Assembly: GCA_009760855.2 (NCBI GenBank)
Contig: WPIO01000028.1
Span: forward strand, 1-64,000
Length of the DNA stretch: 64,000 nucleotides
Direction of reading: 5' to 3'
From: Cristatella mucedo
Taxonomy: Eukaryota > Bryozoa > Phylactolaemata > Cristatellidae
The position numbers and the translations under genes were made by a program. How positions within the stretch are numbered: the first letter of the stretch is position 1; each line of letters begins with the position of its first letter. Under the pieces are notes generated by a model that did no database searches, was not told the DNA's origin, and saw only the letters and a list, made by a program, of their open reading frames with translations. Below, piece by piece: positions 57,963 through 64,000 of the stretch.

Positions 57963-60056
57963 ATAATAATAATAATAATAATAATAATATTGCACTTGAT
58001 AAAGCGCCCTCAGAGAACTTAATCTCTTTCTAGGCGCTTTACATTTGCTGCAAAGTGATACGCAATAGAATAGTAAGTAAAATCATGCTTGAAAAACAAA
58101 CAAAATGAATAACATGGTTAGGGGCTACATGCACTGGGTCAGCACGCAAATGCGGCTAGTGGCAGCATGAACAGTGTCAGCACGCATAAGCACATCGAGG
58201 ACGAATCAGGACGAGACAACTCTAGGAGGATTCGGTGGAACCCCACCGAACACGGTCGTATCGCGCCCGAGCTGGCATTTTGTGTGTTCTTTCGTGTTTT
58301 GTGTTTCTTTTGTGTCGTGTGTGTTCGCGCTAGCACGTGCTCTCGGACCCACTAAATGCTGTCCTAAATAGGTATGTTTTTAAGTTTCTTTTAAATGTGG
58401 TCAGGTCAGGGGATGTTCTGATGCAGGTCGGGAGGGAGTTCCAGGCTGTGGGAGCATACGAGCTAAATGCACGGTCTCCAAAGGATTTAAGGTTTGTACG
58501 AGGTATTTCTAGACTGTTGGATTCCGAAAAGCGAGTGGTACGATGCTTTGCCTGATGGGGTAGTATATCTGAAAGGTAGGCTGGAGCCATAGAATGAAGA
58601 GACCTAAAAGTGAGCGACAAAACCTTGAAGTCAATCCGTTGCTTCACTGGTAGCCAGTGCAGGTCGGCGAGAAGTGGAGTAATGTGGCAACTGCGACGCT
58701 CACGACAGACAAGCCTAGCTGCAGAGTTTTGCACCAGCTGCAATCGCCTGATCGCACATGCTGGTAGGCCAGTAAGCAGTGAGTTGCAGAAGTCGAGACG
58801 AGATGTCACGAATGCATGGACCAACTTGGACGTGGTATCCTTATCTAAACAAGCCCTAATTTTAGCAATGTTATGAAGCTGAAAATAGGCTGATTTGACT
58901 GTGGAGCTGATGTGGTCGTCTAACGAGAGGTCGCTTTGGAATATGACACCTAGATTTCGAGCTGATGCAACTGGAGATATGCTGGCAGAGCCAATTTTGA
59001 AAGTCAGCCTTTCCAATTTCTGAATAACACTAGGTTTGCCCATAACTAGTAAGTTAGTTTTTATCATCGTTTAGTTTTAGAAAATTTGCTGCCATCCATG
59101 ATCGGATGTCATCAATGCATGCAGCAAGTGAGTTGAGAGAATTTGAGGTGCTCGAAGGCTGGGAGGGATCAAAGCAAAGATACAACTGAGTGTCATCCGC
59201 ATAGAAGTGAAAGCCTAGATTGTGCTTGGCAATCACATCAGCGAGAGGGAGAGTATAAACAATGAAAAGGACCGGACCTAGCACAGAGCCCTGAGGTACT
59301 CCATATTTTAGAGGTACTTCAGATGATCTTTGTCCATTCACGTCAACACTCTGGAGTCTCCCACTGAGATAGGACCTGAACCACTGCAGAGCAGTGCCAG
59401 TGATGCCCAGGCGAGATGAGAGGCGCTCTAGAAGTACTTTGTGATCGATGGTATCAAAAGCTGCCGAAAGATCGAGCAAAACAAGAAGAGACACTCTACC
59501 CATGTCTGCATTCCTAAGTAGGGTCGTTGTATACCCGAAGCAATGCTGACTCTGTGGAGTGATTAGCTCTAAAGCCAGACTGGAACTTACTAGCAAGGTG
59601 TGAGGTTTCGATATACGAGTTCAGCTGGTCTGCCGCGACCCGTTCCAGTGTCTTTGATAGGAATGGTAGAAGGGAGACTGGGCGGTAGTTGCTTAAGTTC
59701 TCTTGGTCTAGTGTAGCTTTCTTGAGAAGTGGCCTGACTACAGCTTTTTTGAAAGGTGCTGGGACCTGACCTGAGGCTAATGACATATTAATGATGTTGG
59801 TTATGCATGGCAGCAGCAGATCAATGCAACGTAGGAGCAGGACAGTGGGAATAGGGTCCAGTGGACTTGTTGTCTTCTTTGATTGAGATACGAGCTTTAG
59901 GACTATGTCACTGGTGACCTGTTTAAATGCAGACATTGAGGCGCAGCCAGGAACCGAGGAACAGCATTCTAGTGGGAAGGTTGTCATCGCAGGGATGGAT
60001 TCCCTGATACCACTAAGCTCTTGCCCCATTGTCTCAGCCAAGTATTTAAGAGTCGA
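57963..60056 (-). mobile_element. CR1/L2-like LINE, 2.1 kb, minus strand, the most complete fresh copy
   Basis: (AAT)n at 57,963-57,991, then hairpin and 3' UTR (with a 140-bp insert at 58,207-58,346). Three overlapping frames (58,330-59,067; 59,054-59,596; 59,514-60,056) cover the RT from SKKTTSPLDPIPTVLL and NYRPVSLLPFLSKTLERVAA to LDLSAAFDTIDHK. They continue through [14 protein letters not shown], the intact FYADDTQLY and the C-terminal block. Two frameshifts break it (near 59,060 and 59,517). The endonuclease is missing; the 5' truncation is near 60,056. Confidence 0.93.
58207..58346. repeat. 140-bp repeat, copy 1 (inside LINE 3' UTR)
   Basis: Identical to 60,191-60,330 except one base (T/G near the end), in direct orientation. 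It sits between 'GACGAAT' and 'ACCCACT' of the LINE 3' UTR, in place of about six bases found there in other copies. It contains an 8-bp perfect stem TTCGGTGG/CCACCGAA. Confidence 0.95.
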
Positions 60057-60190
60057 GCGACGCTCGCTCTGGGTCTTTTTGCCTCGTGTCTTTTGGTCTT
60101 TGGTCCGGCTCTGCGCCTCGACGCCGTCGGGCACTCGTTTCTCTAAAAAGCGAGGGAGGAGGGCGGGCTGTCCGCCGACGATGGACGGAA

Positions 60191-60330
60191 CAGGACGAGA
60201 CAACTCTAGGAGGATTCGGTGGAACCCCACCGAACACGGTCGTATCGCGCCCGAGCTGGCATTTTGTGTGTTCTTTCGTGTTTTGTGTTTCTTTTGTGTC
60301 GTGTGTGTGCGCGCTAGCACGTGCTCTCGG
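60191..60330. repeat. 140-bp repeat, copy 2 (in the LTR-like element)
   Basis: The apparently original location, because the flanking sequence on both sides belongs to the LTR-like element. One mismatch from 58,207-58,346. Confidence 0.95.
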
Positions 60331-60361
60331 CATAGGGATTTGCCGGCGCGAGCTAGGCGTA

Positions 60362-60700
60362 GTTGGCGTGTGTGGAGCTCTAGTTCACCGGGTAGGGTTT
60401 AGGCTCCGGGTCGCGCTTCAGTGTGGAGAAGTATTTCCTCCGCAGGAGTGCTTGAGTTGGCGTGTGTGGAGTATTCCGGTCGCACTGGTGGAAACCGAGT
60501 TCTAGTTCACCGGGTAGGGTTTAGACTCCGGTTCGCACTTCAGTGTGGAGAAGTACTCCCTCCGCTCGAGTGTTTAAGTTGGCGTGTTTGGGGTATTCCC
60601 TCGACACAGGTGGGAACGGATTCTTAGTTCACCGGTTAGGGTTTAGGGTCCGGGTCGCGCTTAGTGTAGAGGAGTATTCCCTCCGCAAGAGTGTTGAACG
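60362..60700 (+). repeat. ~122-bp tandem repeat, about 2.8 copies
   Basis: Units start TTGGCGTGTGTGG at 60,362, 60,456 and 60,578. Each holds AGTTCACCGGGTAGGGTTTA, a TCCGGGTCGCGCTTCAGTGT-like block and TATTCCCTCCGC. The first unit lacks about 28 bases. Such arrays are common in LTR U3 regions (family knowledge). Confidence 0.92.
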
Positions 60701-60979
60701 TGCGAGGAGTGTGGAGATAAAGCTGAACTAGACGCGCAGCGACTTTGTGCGCTTGCGAATAAAGTTCAGTAAAATCCCCAATTTGTGTGTCTTGCTTCCA
60801 ATTCACGCCGCGGACTCACGACCCCCTTTAGTAACGGTAAGCAGGTCAGCGCCAGAAACGCTCGTTTCGTGGCGGCCAGCTTATTGCGCGTAGGCGCGCA
60901 CCGAACGGTATTAGGCGATAGGCTACGCCGCTAGGTAAGCGGCAGGTCAAGCTTACCCCGCCGAGCCTTCGGCGTTACA

Positions 60980-61826
60980 ATATTCCAAAGCGACCTCTCG
61001 TTAGACGACCATATCAGCTCCAGTCAAATCCGCCTATTTTCAGCTTCATAACATTGCTAAAATTTGGGCTTGTTTAGATAAAGATACCACGTCCAAGTTG
61101 GTCCATGCATTCGTGACATCCCGTCTCGTCTTCTGCAACTCACTGCTTACTGGCCTACCAGCATGTGCGATCAGGCGATTGCAGCTGGTGCAAAACTCCG
61201 CAGCTAGGCTTGTCTGTCGTGAGCGTCGCAGTTGCCAGATTACTCCACTTCTCGCCGACCTGCACTGGCTATCAGTCAAGCAACGGATTGACTTCAAGGT
61301 TTTGTCCCTCACTTTTAGGTCCCTTCATTCTATGGCTCCAGCCTATCTGTCAGATATACTACCCCATCAGGCCAAGCATCGTACCACCCGCTTTTCGGAA
61401 TCCAACAGTCTAGAAATACCTCGTACAAACCTTAAATCCTTTGGAGACCGTGCATTTAGTTCATATGCTCCCAAAGCCTGGAACTCCCTCCCGACCTGCG
61501 TCAGAACATCCCCTGAATTGACCACATTTAAAAGAACTTAAAAACATCCATTTATGACAGAATTTAGTGGGTCTCTGTGATTCGTCCTATATGTGCTTAT
61601 GCGTGCTGACACTGTGCATGCTGCCACTAACTACATTTGCATGCTGACCCTGTGCATGTCACCCCTAACCATATTATTCATTTCGTTTGTTTTTCAAGCA
61701 TGATTTTACTTACCATTCAATTGCATTTCATTTTACAGCAAATGTAAAGCGCCTAGAGAGAGATTAAGTTCTCTGAGGGCGCTTTATCAAGTGAATTATT
61801 ATTATTGTTATTATTATTATTGTGCC
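60980..61826 (+). mobile_element. CR1/L2-like LINE, right part of the interrupted copy
   Basis: It resumes exactly after the target duplication at ATATTCCAAAGCGACCTCTC. An open C-terminal frame (61,098-61,541) is followed by the 3' UTR, hairpin and (ATT)n at 61,795-61,822. Together with 56,866-57,600 it makes one roughly 1.6-kb LINE. Confidence 0.93.
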
Positions 61827-62735
61827 TACCCGCCCCCCCCCTCCCGACGGCCAAACTGATCGGGACCTCTTGGGCTGTGAAGTTTAATCCGTGCTCAGCC
61901 GTAATTACCATCTACGGCGGTAGTTTCAAGTGAGTGAGCATTGTATGATGTCGGTTGGGTGGGTAGGCTGGCGGCGATCCGACATTTCCGTAGATGAGTT
62001 TTGAGTTATCCGCGTGCCGTTACTATGGGATAGAACGCTTTGTTGGCTGGCAAATCGCTCTCAGCGAGCGGAGGTCAAAGAGGAGCAGTGGAGTTCACAT
62101 CGACACAGTCAGCTTTCCGATAGGTTTTCGACGAGATTTCCCGGCTTGTCACTATACTCGCTGGCTCTTCATTACGGTCCGCAGCGAGTGGGCGTTGTTC
62201 AAGCGGCGGCTCGCCCTCGCACGTCGCTGCATAAAGCCTGGTTTAGATGGTGAGTTTTGCTTCCTACCAACTTGAGTCTTCGATGTATACGTCACCAATA
62301 CCGTGGGGGCGTCCAGGTTTAGGGGAAGACTTGGCGAAGACTCAGCAGCCGTACTCGGTTCTACCTTTTCTGCCAGGGATTTAGCAAATGACCATTCTAG
62401 ACGCCGTTCAGGCCGCGCCTACCGCGTTGCATAGCTGGGAATGACAGACGACTTGACCAGCGAAATCGTCGATGCGTTCCTGGCGAGTCCCTGTTTATGA
62501 GACAACTGAGTTCGGAGTTTAAGACTCTGATTTTTAGACGGAGAGCGATAAAGGCTATATAGGATAGGTTTCATTCTACCGTTAATTACGTTAGCAAAGC
62601 CTAGCCGTAGAGAAACGCCCTTGCTATCCCATGAGCGCTCAGTGGGCGGAGCGAGTAGGAAGCCAGATTTGGAGAGCGAGACTGCCGTCTAAACCTCCTA
62701 TAAACCGGAAGACCTCGAGTTGGTAAGAAGCAGGT
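61827..62735. other. Unassigned sequence with a possible inverted-end element
   Basis: A C-run (61,832-61,842) follows the LINE. 62,236-62,275 (GGTTTAGATGGTGAGTTTTG, CTTCCTACC) is roughly inverted in 62,650-62,705 (TAGGAAGCCAG, GAGACTGCCGTCTAAACC). This hints at a ~470-bp MITE-like unit, but the pairing is imperfect. Confidence 0.35.
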
Positions 62736-62840
62736 AATAATAATAATAATAATAACACACTTGATAAAGCCCCCTCAGAGAACTCAAATTTATTTCTAGG
62801 CGCTTTACATGTGCTGCAAAGGAAACGCTATCGGATGGTA
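62736..62840 (-). mobile_element. LINE 3' tail fragment, minus strand
   Basis: (AAT)n, then the reversed hairpin (AAAGCCCCCTCAGAGAACTC...TAGGCGCTTTACAT), truncated after about 105 bases. Confidence 0.88.
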
Positions 62841-63183
62841 GGAAGCAAGACTCTCGTCTTAGCCAGTCTTAAGTATCCTGATTCGGAGCATCAAACGCCG
62901 TCAGTGGGCCGATGGCTTCTGATCTTGATTGGTAGAACATGGACGCAGTTTCTCGCGACATACCAATTTCATAGCTTTGGTCGTAGCGACGGTTGTCTTA
63001 CTCTGGTTTTGCACGTAGCAAAAACGCTTTTGTATCTGCTTAGACAGACGTGAGCAAAATCAGCAGCATGGTAAGCGCAGCATTATTCATTGATTAGAAT
63101 AGATTAACAGCACTTGAACCCAGCTTCCAAGGCTGAATTACTATCTTCAAGGTTCCAAAATAATTAGACATAGCTTTTTAGGA
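62841..63183. other. No recognisable feature
   Basis: Unique sequence. Confidence 0.4.
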
Positions 63184-63388
63184 ATAATAATGCACTTGAT
63201 AAAGCACCCTCAGAGAACTCAATCTCTCTCTAGGCGCTTTACATTTGCTGCAAAGGGAAATGCAATTGAATGGTGAGTAAAATCATGCTTGATAAACAAA
63301 CAAAGTGAATAACATGGTTAGGTGTGACATGCACAGGGTCAGCATGCAAATGTGGTTAGTGGCAGCATGCACAGTGTCAGCACGAACA
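63184..63388 (-). mobile_element. LINE 3' tail fragment, minus strand
   Basis: A short AATAAT tail, reversed hairpin (one G-U pair in the stem) and about 150 bases of 3' UTR, ending at GTGTCAGCACG. Confidence 0.9.
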
Positions 63389-63519
63389 TAGTATTTCGTA
63401 ACTGCCTCTAAGAAGAGGTCGAGAAGTCAAATTGACTTGCCAGCCTTTACAATCGAGGCTTGAAGTTCTACAGTTGTGAAGTCATAGCGCCTACACATGT
63501 ATTTAATGTTAGCATTTTA

Positions 63520-63655
63520 TGTAATTCATTTGTATAGCGCCCTAAGAGAACTTAATCTCTATTCAGGCGCTTCACATATAGCGCGGGCCTCGAGCCCATG
63601 ACCTAGGCCAGACCTTGGTCAGGGGCGAACTCCTTAACCACTGATCCAAACCAGC
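63520..63655 (-). mobile_element. tRNA-derived SINE, type A, minus strand, near complete
   Basis: In reverse: GAGCTGGTTTGGATCAGTGG head, GACCAAGGTCTGGCCTAGGT, then CATGGGCTCGAGGCCCG (damaged B box). The tail is AAGCGCCTGAATAGAGATTA...CTCTTAGGGCGCTATACAAATG and AATTACAT. The tail stem is the same AGCGCC/GGCGCT as the LINE. It is the clearest link between SINE and LINE ends. Confidence 0.87.
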
Positions 63656-64000
63656 TCATTGTTTTAGATGTTTCCATTGGATGGCCCCAATGGGTACCTA
63701 TTACAAAAATGCTGCTGCTGCAGAAAATTGTGACCTTACATTTAAGTATTCACTAGTGTGAATAACTGCAGCGTTAAATCCTCGAGGTTTTCAATTACTT
63801 CTAAACCACACTGTAGCCGACTGCAATCAATAAAAACGGCTCTGAATGTGGAATAAGCTAACCGCCTCATGCGTCTTTCTATACTTGCAGATGTCAGGGA
63901 CTGATCAGAAGACAGAGCAAAAGTTTGACTCGGCGTATGTATGATCTCCCAGTAGCCTGGAGCGATATACGACGGCAGCCGCAGGCCAAGTTCCCCCTCC
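63656..64000. other. No recognisable feature
   Basis: Unique sequence to the window end. Confidence 0.4.

Larger units (their letters stand above)
57601..60979 (+). mobile_element. TGT..ACA-ended element (solo LTR-like) inserted in the LINE, itself carrying a LINE
   Basis: It begins TGTAGCGCCCTGCTGG and ends TCGGCGTTACA, so the ends are inverted (TGTAGCGCC / GGCGTTACA). It is bounded by ATAT (57,597-57,600) and ATAT (60,980-60,983), a 4-bp target duplication of the LINE sequence. Without the internal LINE it is about 1.3 kb. GCGAATAAAGTTCAG (60,758 on) followed by GT-rich sequence looks like an LTR polyadenylation region. A solo LTR is the likeliest reading; a TIR element is the alternative. 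No coding capacity of its own. Confidence 0.75.

Noticed and set aside
60421-60731. Repetitive plus frame with VHRVGFRLR...QCGEV units
   Set aside because: Explained by the 122-bp tandem repeat of the LTR-like element (not a multiple of three, and stops follow).

Overview
This is a window of animal nuclear DNA. The protein-coding signal is cut into short exons with GT..AG borders, most of the sequence is retroelement debris, and long simple repeats are common. The repeats (CR1/L2-like LINEs, tRNA-derived SINEs, a gag-bearing LTR element, a decayed copy of a repetitive uncharacterised invertebrate protein family) suggest an aquatic invertebrate, but I cannot name the species. Nothing bacterial, phage-like or CRISPR-like was seen.

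Host gene. One gene fills most of the window. It lies on the minus strand from a start codon at 56,576 to a stop at 9,651, about 47 kb. I assembled thirteen exons by eye. The first eleven join in one reading frame with compatible phases at every junction. The product has an N-terminal pleckstrin homology (PH) domain (exons 1-4), a short WKNAQLG-type linker and a long coiled coil (exons 5-10), and a basic C-terminal part. From memory of the family this is an orthologue of PLEKHD1 (pleckstrin homology domain-containing family D member 1). The working model gives 508 residues, close to the vertebrate length of about 506. Exon 12 and the exon 11/12/13 junctions are uncertain. One intron appears to begin with GC instead of GT. 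A CpG-rich patch covers intron 1 and marks the promoter end. I found no second host gene with confidence.

Repeats. The commonest is a CR1/L2-like LINE present in about twenty 5'-truncated copies on both strands. Fresh copies end in the same 3' hairpin followed by (ATT)n. An older, diverged set of minus-strand LINE copies fills 0.1-3.2, 31.0-32.6, 48.3-49.7 and 50.0-52.6 kb. Two families of tRNA-derived SINEs are scattered through the gene. Type A ends in a version of the LINE hairpin, which looks like a SINE borrowing the LINE machinery through a shared RNA structure. Type B shares a short 3' motif with it.

Layout. 0-9.6 kb: LINEs, an AT-rich minisatellite and sequence downstream of the gene. 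9.6-28.6 kb: the 3' exons with SINEs, LINEs and a very large inverted (GA/GACA)n...(TC/TGTC)n structure in intron 9. 28.6-39.5 kb: exons 3-5, a lone LTR, old LINEs and a pseudogene split by a LINE. 39.5-56 kb: a 16.5-kb intron holding LINEs and an LTR/gag element. 56-56.6 kb: exons 1-2 and the CpG patch. 56.9-61.8 kb: a three-layer nest (a LINE inside a TGT..ACA-ended element inside a LINE). 61.8-64 kb: LINE tails, a SINE and unassigned sequence.
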